From Nannochloropsis oceanica (Eukaryota > Sar > Eustigmatophyceae > Eustigmatales > Monodopsidaceae), in assembly GCA_004519485.1 (NCBI GenBank), contig CP038130.1:1470449-1534448 (forward strand): a DNA stretch of 64,000 nt. The letters run 5' to 3'. The notes under the pieces were generated by a model, which made no database searches, was not told the DNA's origin, and saw nothing but the letters and a program-made list of their open reading frames with translations. The position numbers and the translations under genes were made by a program. Below, piece by piece: positions 42,835-53,568 of the stretch; positions within the stretch are counted from its first letter, which is position 1, and each line of letters starts with the position of its first letter.

Positions 42835-44724
42835 ATGGTTTTGTCCACACGGCAGCCAAGGCCTGCCTTGTTGTCCTCACGGCGGCGACTTAATTCTCCC
42901 AACACCGCGGACGATCCTTCTCCCTCCTCACCGCGGTACTCACGGCTTCTGACCCGTGTCACGGAACTGGAGGCAGCGCTCGAGGGCTGCGACGAAGGCT
43001 CCACCCATCGAGCAAAGCAGGTTCCAAAGACTAAAGGAAAAGCATGTCGCCACCAAGGCAGCTCTTGTGGAACTCATGGCCCAAAAAACAGAGCTCGAAC
43101 AGCAAGCTGAAGCCACGCTGGCCAAATGGCAGGCACACCATGAACAGCAGGTGTACGAGCTGGCCACTTGTCAGGTATGCTATTTCTTGTGAGAGTTGGG
43201 TGCTGCTCGTGCTCAGGAGGAAGTTCTTGTTTGCCTCGGTGTTTTTTCTTCCTCTTTCTAGATTAAGTTTCTGCCTCTTCGCTCTCGCCGTCCTTCTCTT
43301 TCCGCCGGGTTAGACTCCATCCTCACTATCTTCCCCCAAAGCCCACCAGTAATCCACTCACTCAACCTCATCTCATAAGAATCAACTTCAACCTTATCAC
43401 TACCGTCTGCTCATCGTTTCCCCCCCCCATTGATCATGCACTCCTTCAATTCCTCCCCGTTCGCTCCATGCCAATCATCCACAGCAACAAGCCCAGCAAT
43501 TGGCCGAGCTCCCCGCCCTTCGCGCAGAGTGGACTCGGAGAGTACAAGCTCTAGAGGCCGAGGCAGGTACATACCGCTCGCTGTACGACGAGGCGCGCAA
43601 GACAGTGAGAAAAATAAGCGGGAATTCATTGCAGTAGTGGAGGATCAGGCTCACGCCCACGAGACACATCTCCGGGCTGCCCGCGAAGAGGTGGATAAGT
43701 GGCAGGCGCGTTGTCGGGCATTAGAGGAGGCGGCCGCAGAAGCGCGAAGCCGCGATGAGGTACTGCGGCAACAGGAAGGGAAGCTGGAGGTATGGCAGGC
43801 GGCGCTTAGGGAAAGCGAGGCCATGGCCCAGAAGGCGGAGGAGGGAAGGGCGCGCGCCGAAGCGCGGATTCAGCGTGCTGAGGTGGCTCACGAGGTTGCG
43901 CTCAATGAGTGGATGGCCAAGTTGGTGGCGGCGACGAGCGAAAAAAGTGGGCTGGCGGCTCGCCTTGAAAGTGTTGCGGTTGAGCTGGACCACGTTAAGA
44001 GCCAGCTACGGGAGCGACGCCACGAAGCAGAATTGGCGGTAGAAGAAGCTGGGCGTTTGCGCGAGGCTTTGCGCACAGCAGAGCAGGCGGAAGAAGAAAC
44101 ACGACGGCAGTCGGAGCGAGAGAGAGAAGCGGCGCGGCGTGTCTGGCAGGAGGAGAAGGAGGAGTGGGAAAGTCGAGTGCGGGAGTTCGAGGCCCGGGCC
44201 CTCAAGCAGAGGGCCGAGGCGCGGGAAGCGGCTCGTGACGCGCTCGCCCACGAGCGTGAACGATTACGGCTGAGACAAAGGCTCGGCAGACGACAGGAAG
44301 CGAGATAAGGCGGCTGCAGGAGGAGATCGCGCACTTGAAGGAGGTGCTAGAGGACGAGCGGGTGAGGGCCATCAAGGTGGAGAACGACTGGAAGTACATC
44401 GTCAGAGACCTGCAACAACGACAAACACTCGCACCGGTGCAAACCTTAGCGGCGGTATGGGCACGACCACCTGCGGCTGCAACAACTGTAACGGCAGCGG
44501 GTGCAGATACGTCGGTGGCAAATGAGAAAGCAGCTGCTGAGTGGGAGGAGAGAAGGGAGGACAAAGGCGGGGATATAGGGATATCGAAAATGGAGCTTGA
44601 AAAAGTGAAATTACGGTGCATGCTGGCGATTCAAAAGGCAGAGCGCCGGGCGGAGGCCTACAAACGTAAGTGTTTGGAGCTGCACGAGCGGTGGAAGGCG
44701 GGCAGTGTAGTCGAAGGATTGTAA
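42835..44724 (+). CDS. Long coiled-coil protein, two exons, apparent frameshifts
   Basis: Exon 1 is 42835-43174 and exon 2 is 43485-44724, separated by a phase-0 GT-AG intron. A Ser/Pro-rich head (about 40 residues) leads into an almost continuous alpha-helical coiled coil (RLLTRVTELEAALE; RALEEAAAEARSRDEVLRQQ; ELDHVKSQLRERRHEAELAV) ending at TAA 44722-44724, about 525 residues. Reading through needs one-base corrections near 42982 (G run), 43616 (A run) and 44263. All are typical of homopolymer sequencing error, so I list it as a gene, not a pseudogene. The third falls at the point where the duplicated block begins. No family is recognised; structural or centrosomal/basal-body roles are usual for such proteins but cannot be claimed. 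Confidence 0.65.
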
Positions 44725-45405
44725 AAAAAATAAGGAAAGAAATAGTGCCACAGCCACAGCCTTGTCTCCCTTTCCCTGTTTTTCATGAAGTTACGTTTTT
44801 ATTGCCTTCACTGCGTTTAACCTCCATTGTTATTCTCCACAAAGTATCCAGCTAGTGACGCTGAAGCTCTCGATGTAATGGCAGTCAAAGCCAGCTCCTT
44901 CGGGCTACAATCAGACTCGTTCTGGCATTTTTGGGGCTGAGCGACACCCACCATCTCTCCTTAACCGGAGGTACAAGCTTACTTGAGAAGCCATTGGACC
45001 TTGCACTCTCCTATGTGCTGCTGATGATGGATCCCATGACGTGTAGTCCATAGTCGTGGCAGGCACGTCACTGGACAGCAAGGACCTACTGAGGCGCCAT
45101 TCCCGAAGCTCTGCCGGTGAAGAAGTTCATGTCCTCCGGGAGGGAGATGGCGTTGGCGCTCTTGCCCTTGACTTGGCTGGAGCAATAAACGTTCGGTGGG
45201 AGAAGGGGGTAGTGGAAAGGGGGACGTGGGGGGGGAGGGGGAACTCAGGCGAAGGCAAGCATGCACAACAAACACACAGACACATTCTATTCTGTTTTCC
45301 TCTCCCTTGACCACAGCTTCAAATGATATGTAGTGCAATGTCTCCTCTTCATGGCCAGGAAAGGGTGGTCGGTGCTGTTGCGCCAGTGCGATGCAGGGCC
45401 TGCTG
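44725..45405. other. Non-coding stretch after coiled-coil gene (second copy)
   Basis: Counterpart of 11365-12082 with several single-base indel differences. No gene supported. Confidence 0.4.
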
Positions 45406-45738
45406 CTACGTGTTAGCACTCGACACGCTACTATTGCTTAAGCTGGTGCGGTTCCGGATCTTGATGTTCCATGCAAGAAAGACATACATAAGCACTTGTA
45501 GAAGAGAAACCAAGGGGTAAATGACCAAGGAATAAAGCTGATCGATGCGGGATCGTACCTTTAAATGTACGAGGCCCAGGACGCTGGCCACAAGGCAAAA
45601 AAGAAATGTGTTATTTAGGAGCGAAGAAAAGGAACAAAGCCAGGCAAGTAGTGACGGGATGGATGGAAGTGTCTGTTTCATTGATGTTGCTATGGTTGTT
45701 GCTATGGTTGCTGTTGTTGTACAATTTATCAAGTTCAT
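45406..45738 (-). CDS. Possible small membrane protein, unknown
   Basis: A 110-codon minus-strand frame with two hydrophobic segments (NNTFLFCLVASVLGLVHL; YSLVIYPLVSLLQVLMYVFL) and a basic segment (NIKIRNRTSL) between the last helix and the C-terminus. No family is recognised. The possible donor AAG|GTACGA inside it suggests it might instead be part of a spliced gene. The copy at 12083-12385 is frame-broken by two bases. It may be spurious. Confidence 0.3.
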   Translation of the reverse strand: MNLINCTTTATIATTIATSMKQTLPSIPSLLAWLCSFSSLLNNTFLFCLVASVLGLVHLKVRSRIDQLYSLVIYPLVSLLQVLMYVFLAWNIKIRNRTSLSNSSVSSANT

Positions 45739-45863
45739 GTTGTTTAGGAGGAGCAGATGTGAGGAGCCTAGTGAGGGGCTCCTTATGTTCCATGCAATTG
45801 TCCTTGCGTGAAATAATTGATAAAGTAAGCTATCGAGCTCTTCAATATGTCGTTTTTAACACA

Positions 45864-47016
45864 ATGCCTCACGCACAAAATCAAACAGGCCCCCCTCCTG
45901 ACATCCGATCAGAACCATTAAAAAAGCACGGTCAAAGGAAGCGGTCTGCGCCCGAATCAAATCAACACACACAGGTCATCCGCGTTATGCATCACCAGCA
46001 CAAGGGTGACAAAGATCAGCAGCGGGGGTCAGAGCACGACCCTCTCCTTCTTCTGCAGCAAGAAGCTGCGCTCGTGGACGTGGGTGGGGAGGTGGAGCCC
46101 CGCCAAACGTGCCCGCACCTCCACCTTGCTTCGCATCTTCACATCTCCCCGGACGACCTTGCCTCCTCGGTCACCCCAGGCCGCTGCATGACTTGTGGGA
46201 GCGAGGTCGAACCTTGGGTTTGTCTGGGGTGCAAGTGCGCCGTTCACTGCTCACGGTACGTGAATGCTGATGCGGAGGCACATTTCTTTGCTTCCCTGAC
46301 GGCGGAGCGTGAGGAGAGATGGAGGGATGTGGTAACCGGGGGAAAGCAGTGGGGAAGGCAGGGGGCGGAAGGCGGCTCAATACTGCCACTGGCATGCCCT
46401 TTCCGAACGGTGGAGGGAGGTCAAGGCAGGAGGAAGGAAAAGGGCACGGCCTTGGTGTTGTCGTTGAGCGACTTGTCCGGTGGTGCTACCTTTGCAGCAG
46501 CTACGTCAAGCATGACCGACTTGTTCCTTTCTTGGTGCGGGCCGAGGCCCTGAAGTTTAACACTCCCGACAAGACAGCGCTGCTGGCAGGAATTCAGACC
46601 GCGCTTTCAGACGGGGCTCGTGCTGCCGAACGGAATGGACGACGCCGAAGAGGAGAAGGAGGGTGTGGCGGATGTTAAACCTACGCCTGCCCAATGTGTT
46701 TTTGAGCACCTCAAGGCTTGCAGTCTCCTGGCTAAAACCGTACGAGTAGGGTCTGTGGCCGAGGCTCAGGCTCGCGGCGACCTGCGGAGCGTGTTGGTGT
46801 TAAGCGAGGGCGAGGCTGATGGGGAGGAGGAGGGAGAAATAATAGAGATGGGAATGGGAGGGGGAAATCATGGTAATGCCGTCAGAGAAGGAAGAGGTAC
46901 GGGAGGCCTTGGCAGCAGGCAAGGAGCTGGTGGTTGTGCGGGTAGGTTTGGGGTGGATAGCTGCAGGGCCTCAAGACGTGGAAGTGATGCTGCGGCAAAT
47001 GCTTGAGGCGACCTGA
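45864..47016 (+). CDS. UBP-type zinc-finger (zf-UBP) protein, second copy
   Basis: From ATG 45864 the frame is intact through the first half of the zinc finger: TCPHL, then GRCMTCGSEVEPWVCLGC, then CAVHCSRYVNADAEAHF, with the expected Cys/His ligands. A frame slip near 46430-46480 interrupts the second half (GHGLVLSLSDLSVWCYLCSS in the other copy). The acidic tail is again in frame from 46640. Comparing the two copies gives one continuous frame of about 384 residues ending TGA 47014-47016, with a final VVVRVGLGWIAAGP-type segment. zf-UBP domains bind the free C-terminal GlyGly of ubiquitin. No catalytic deubiquitinase or deacetylase domain is present, so a ubiquitin-reader role is inferred. 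Confidence 0.78.
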
Positions 47017-47131
47017 GAAAGGACGGAAATCCGATGAGATTATATCTTTTCGATATGCGCCTCCCTTCCCATTTCTCCCACTATATTATGGCGTGGCACC
47101 AACATTTATGCTCGATTAAGAAGTCAGGCGG

Positions 47132-50100
47132 GTGACCGCCGTTTCTCCCCACTTTTTTGCGTAACCGTTAGAGCACGAAGCGACTCGCTCGAGAAAACAC
47201 ATAGGGTTGCGGTCGATGGTCGTAACCCACATCAGCAGTAGGCGGAGAATCCTATCGCCCTCCATCCGATGGTGGTATTGTGGTTGCATGAAAGTCCTTA
47301 GAGGTCATGGTCTTATGCGAGGGGCAAGCAACAAGCGAGGCCGTTCTCATTCCAAACTTTTGCTCTCTCGTCTCACTCTTCCCACCTGGCGATTCAAGCG
47401 CCTACAAAAACGCGTCACCTCGATGATTCGGGGGCTGTACCAAATATGGAACCAGTCATGGACATTCACAGAGGCATCGTGAGGATTTCGAGGAGCCCGT
47501 TGTGGCACTTGTTTGCGAAGGGGCGGCAAGGCGAAGGGAATGAGTCTCCGTGCTTGAACACCTTTCGCGTTCCCTTCTCACCCCATGATGTGATTGAGCA
47601 GTATCCGCGTTGTAATTTGATCGCGTCTGTGGCCATTACATGTCACTTAAAGAAAAATATGCCGAGAGACTATCAATATGTGGCACGGCAGGTGTATGGG
47701 CCACGAGCAGTTGGTACTTGGAGGGGGACCTCGGCTCAGAGAGGGCATGTATGATAACGTACGCTAGCCATCGGCAAAGTATTGGAGCTTCAATATCCGA
47801 TGTACCAGTCGGATGGGCATGAAGCCGAGTCATCTATGACTGGCCCCGATGAAGTTTTATATTTGTCCAATGCCCAACCTTGCCTGCTTGCTGGCCGTCC
47901 AGACTAAGAAAAGGGCCTGGTCGCCATGCCACGAGACAGCCAAGTACGCCAATGCAGCAGTAATATCTATGCTTGTAAATACTATGATGCCATTAAATCT
48001 TGCGCTTGGCCAGGTCTTGGTCTTACTGCGGCTGCTGCAGCCCCCATGAGCTTCGTTTCGACGCCGCCTTACAACGACAGTGTGGAACTCGGTCCTACTT
48101 AGGGGGATGAAATAATCAAGAGAAGGATTGCAACGAGCCAGTAAAAAAAGAAAATATGCAAACAAACAACTCTTCAATGCGGCCCTGCACCGTTTTCCCT
48201 CCTCCCATCCCCTCCCTCACATGTATTCCTTGGTAAGCACTCTGTGGCCTCTTTCTCGTGCTCTGCCTCCTTCCTGTCCTTCTTGTCCTTCTTATTCTTC
48301 TCTATCTTTTCTCCTCTTCTTATCCTATGTCCATACGCCCACCTGTGTTGTCTCCATCCTCCTTCTCCTCCTCTTTTTCCCTTCCTCCTTCTGCTCTCTT
48401 CCCTCCTCTCTTTTTCTTCCACCTATTTCGTCTCCTCCTTTTCGAGCATCTTGAACACCAATCCCTCTTCCTTCCCTCCACACATCGTATTAGTCTCCTC
48501 TGAGTATACTAGAGATTCTCCCTCTGTCTTGAATGTGGTCCCACATGCCCTTTCCGTCCTGCCGTCCCGCTGTCGCCCAGCACGCCTGCACTCAATCCTT
48601 AATGGCTTACGCGAAGTGCTTCTGTATGCTATCTGTGAGCGGGGGCGTGTGTCAAAAGAGGGAGAGAAGAGTCAATATCTGTGTAGGATATTCACAGGGA
48701 GGACGTAGCTCAGGTCCGCGCACGCACGCACAGGCGACATATGCCTCCCTCAATCAGCCTCATCGCGCCAGCTCTGACGCGACCTTCTGGTAAGTGATGA
48801 AATAGAGAGGGAAAAGGTAAAGCGGGCGTATCGAGGGCTTCGCGCCATAGTGGTGGCGTTAGAAATGGGTGGTGTTTTGGAGGGAACGGAAATCGGGGGG
48901 CGGGTTGACCTTGCTTGGCTAGACATTGGTAAGTCAAGTATGGGCTGTTACGCCAGGAAGTAGACGACTGCATCACTACATTTTATCAACGTATGCCTCG
49001 CAATCCCTGCGGTCAGTAGCGTAATTCCGATATATGTGGCTTTAGTAGGAAGTAAGCCTGACACTTGCATTCTATACCGCGCGTGGCATTCAGATTCGCT
49101 GTGTTTTTGCTTTTCTTTGGGAAGGGGTGGTAATGGTGGGTGACCGCCGTTTCTTCCCACATTATTTTTTGCGTAACCGTTAGAGCACGAAGCGACTCGC
49201 TCGAGAAAACACATAGGGTTGCGTCGATGGTCGTAACCCACATCAGCAGTAGGTGGAGATCCTATCGCCCTCCATCCGATGGTGATATTGTGGTTGCATG
49301 AAAGTCCTTAGAGGTCATGGTCTTATGCGAGGGGCAAGCAACAAGCGAGGCCGTTCTCATTCCAAACTTTTGCTCTCTCGTCTCACTCTTCCCACCTGGC
49401 GATTCAAGCGCCTACAAAAACGCGTCACCTCGATGATTCGGGGGCTGTACCAAATATGGAACCAGTCATGGACATTCACAGAGGCATCGTGAGGATTTCG
49501 AGGAGCCCGTTGTGGCACTTGTTTGCGAAGGGGCGGCAAGGCGAAGGGAATGAGTCTCCGTGCTTGAACACCTTCGCGTTCCCTTCTCACCCCATGGATG
49601 TGATTGAGCAGTATCCGCGTTGTAATTTGATCGCGTCTGTGGCCATTACATGTCACTTAAAGAAAATATGCCGAGAGACTATCAATATGTGGCACGGCAG
49701 GTGTATGGGCCACGAGCAGTTGGTACTTGGAGGGGACCTCGGCTCAGAGAGGGCATGTATGATAACGTACGCTAGCCATCGGCAAAGTATTGGAGCTTCA
49801 ATATCCGATGTACCAGTCGGATGGGGCATGAAGCCGAGTCATCTATGACTGGCCCCGATGAAGTTTTATATTTGTCCAATGCCCAACCTTGCCTGCTTGC
49901 TGGCCGTCCAGACTAAGAAAAGGCCTGGTCGCCATGCCACGAGACAGCCAAGTACGCCAAATGCAGCAGTAATATCTATGCTTGTAAATACTATGATGCC
50001 ATTAAAATCTTGCGCTTGGCCAGGTCTTGGTCTTACTGCGGCTGCTGCAGCCCCCATGAGCTTCGTTTCGACGCCGCCTTACAACGACAGTGTGGAACTC

Positions 50101-53100
50101 GGTCCTACTTAGGGGGATGAAATAATCAAGAGAAGGATTGCAACGAGCCAGTAAAAAAAGAAAATATGCAAAACAAACAACTCTTCATGCGGCCCTGCAC
50201 CGTTTTCCCTCCTCCCATCCCCTCCCTCACATGTATTTCCTTGGTAAGCACTCTGTGGCCTCTTTCTCGTGCTCTGCCTCCTTCCTGTCCTTCTTGTCCT
50301 TCTTATTCTTCTCTATCTTTTCTCCTCTTCTTATCCTATGTCCATACGCCCACCTGTGTTGTCTCCATCCTCCTTCTCCTCCTCTTTTTCCCTTCCTCCT
50401 TCTGCTCTCTTCCCTCCTCTTCTTTTTCTTCCACCTATTTCGTCTCCTCCTTTTCGAGCATCTTGAACACCAATCCCTCTTCCTTCCCTCCACACATCGT
50501 ATTAGTCTCCTCTGAGTATACTAGAGATTCTCCCTCTGTCTTGAATGTGGTCCCACATGCCCTTTCCGTCCTGCCGTCCCGCTGTCGCCCAGCACGCCTG
50601 CACTCATCCTTAATGGCTTACGCGAAGTGCTTCTGTATGCTATCTGTGAGCGGGGGCGTGTGTCAAAAGAGGGAGAGAAGAGTCAATATCTGTGTAGGAT
50701 ATTCACAGGGAGGACGTAGCTCAGGTCCGCGCACGCACGCACAGGCGACATATGCCTCCCTCAATCAGCCTCATCGGCGCCAGCTCTGACGCGACCTTCT
50801 GGTAAGTGATGAAATAGAGAGGGAAAAGGTAAAGCGGGCGTATCGAGGGCTTCGCGCCATAGTGGTGGCGTTAGAAATGGGTGGTGTTTTGGAGGGAACG
50901 GAAATCGGGGGGCGGGTTGACCTTGCTTGGCTAGACATTGGTAAGTCAAGTATGGGCTGTTACGCCAGGAAGTAGACGACTGCATCACTACATTTTATCA
51001 ACGTATGCCTCGCAATCCCTGCGGTCAGTAGCGTAATTCCGATATATGTGGCTTTAGTAGGAAGTAAGCCTGACACTTGCATTCTATACCGCGCGTGGCA
51101 TTCAGATTCGCTGTGTTTTTGCTTTTCTTTGGGAAGGGGTGGTAATGGTGGGTGACCGCCGTTTCTTCCCACATTATTTTTGCGTAACCGTTAGAGCACG
51201 AAGCGACTCGCTCGAGAAAACACATAGGGTTGCGTCGATGGTCGTAACCCACATCAGCAGTAGGTGGAGATCCTATCGCCCTCCATCCGATGGTGATATT
51301 GTGGTTGCATGAAAGTCCTTAGAGGTCATGGTCTTATGCGAGGGGCAAGCAACAAGCGAGGCCGTTCTCATTCCAAACTTTTGCTCTCTCGTCTCACTCT
51401 TCCCACCTGGCGATTCAAGCGCCTACAAAAACGCGTCACCTCGATGATTCGGGGGCTGTACCAAATATGGAACCAGTCATGGACATTCACAGAGGCATCG
51501 TGAGGATTTCGAGGAGCCCGTTGTGGCACTTGTTTGCGAAGGGGCGGCAAGGCGAAGGGAATGAGTCTCCGTGCTTGAACACCTTTCGCGTTCCCTTCTC
51601 ACCCCATGGATGTGATTGAGCAGTATCCGCGTTGTAATTTGATCGCGTCTGTGGCCATTACATGTCACTTAAAGAAAATATGCCGAGAGACTATCAATAT
51701 GTGGCACGGCAGGTGTATGGGCCACGAGCAGTTGGTACTTGGAGGGGACCTCGGCTCAGAGAGGGCATGTATGATAACGTACGCTAGCCATCGGCAAAGT
51801 ATTGGAGCTTCAATATCCGATGTACCAGTCGGATGGGGCATGAAGCCGAGTCATCTATGACTGGCCCCGATGAAGTTTTATATTTGTCCAATGCCCAACC
51901 TTGCCTGCTTGCTGGCCGTCCAGACTAAGAAAAGGCCTGGTCGCCATGCCACGAGACAGCCAAGTACGCCAAATGCAGCAGTAATATCTATGCTTGTAAA
52001 TACTATGATGCCATTAAAATCTTGCGCTTGGCCAGGTCTTGGTCTTACTGCGGCTGCTGCAGCCCCCATGAGCTTCGTTTCGACGCCGCCTTACAACGAC
52101 AGTGTGGAACTCGGTCCTACTTAGGGGGATGAAATAATCAAGAGAAGGATTGCAACGAGCCAGTAAAAAAAGAAAATATGCAAAACAAACAACTCTTCAT
52201 GCGGCCCTGCACCGTTTTCCCTCCTCCCATCCCCTCCCTCACATGTATTTCCTTGGTAAGCACTCTGTGGCCTCTTTCTCGTGCTCTGCCTCCTTCCTGT
52301 CCTTCTTGTCCTTCTTATTCTTCTCTATCTTTTCTCCTCTTCTTATCCTATGTCCATACGCCCACCTGTGTTGTCTCCATCCTCCTTCTCCTCCTCTTTT
52401 TCCCTTCCTCCTTCTGCTCTCTTCCCTCCTCTTCTTTTTCTTCCACCTATTTCGTCTCCTCCTTTTCGAGCATCTTGAACACCAATCCCTCTTCCTTCCC
52501 TCCACACATCGTATTAGTCTCCTCTGAGTATACTAGAGCTTCTCCCTCTGTCTTGAATGTGGTCCCACATGCCCTTTCCGTCCTGCCGTCCCGCTGTCGC
52601 CCAGCACGCCTGCACTCATCCTTAATGGCTTACGCGAAGTGCTTCTGTATGCTACCTGTGAGCGGGGGCGTATGTCAAAAGAGGGAGAGAAGAGTCAATA
52701 TCTGTGTAGGATATTCACAGGGAGGACGTAGCTCAGGTCCGCGCACGCACGCACAGGCGACATATGCCTCCCTCAATCAGCCTCATCGGCGCCAGCTCTG
52801 ACGCGACCTTCTGGTAAGTGATGAAATAGAGAGGGAAAAGGTAAAGCGGGCGTATCGAGGGCTTTGCGCCATAATGGTGGCGTTAGAAATGGGTGGTGTT
52901 TTGGAGGGAACGGAAATCGGGGGGCGGGTTGACCTTGCTTGGCTAGACATTGGTAAGTCAAGTATGGGCTGTTACGCCAGGAAGTAGACGACTGCATCAC
53001 TACATTTTATCAACGTATGCCTCGCAATCCCTGCGGTCAGTAGCGTAATTCCGATATATGTGGCTTTAGTAGGAAGTAAGCCTGACACTTGCATTCTATA

Positions 53101-53496
53101 CCGCGCGTGGCATTCAGATTCGCTGTGTTTTTGCTTTTCTTTGGGAAGGGGTGGTAATGGTGGGTGACCGCCGTTTCTTCCCACATTATTTTTGCGTAAC
53201 CGTTAGAGCACGAAGCGACTCGCTCGAGAAAACACATAGGGTTGCGTCGATGGTCGTAACCCACATCAGCAGTAGGTGGAGATCCTATCGCCCTCCATCC
53301 GATGGTGATATTGTGGTTGCATGAAAGTCCTTAGAGGTCATGGTCTTATGCGAGGGGCAAGCAACAAGCGAGGCCGTTCTCATTCCAAACTTTTGCTCTC
53401 TCGTCTCACTCTTCCCACCTGGCGATTCAAGCGCCTACAAAAACGCGTCACCTCGATGATTCGGGGGCTGTACCAAATATGGAACCAGTCATGGAC
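47132..53496 (+). repeat. Tandem array, 2,012-bp unit, second copy
   Basis: Same array as 13780-20144, with unit starts spaced about 2,010, 2,011 and 2,012 bp and the same truncation point before the WbsX-like gene. The first unit (47132-49140) carries many one-base indels relative to the others, for example near 47159, 47211, 47247, 47587 and 47654. The last units, with their unit-specific substitutions, match 17800-20144 exactly where I compared them. Confidence 0.9.
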
Positions 53497-53568
53497 GTAT
53501 GGTTGAATTACATCGTATGATATCCTCGTTTTTAATATCCCCACATCTGTAGGCGGCTTCAGCAAGAT

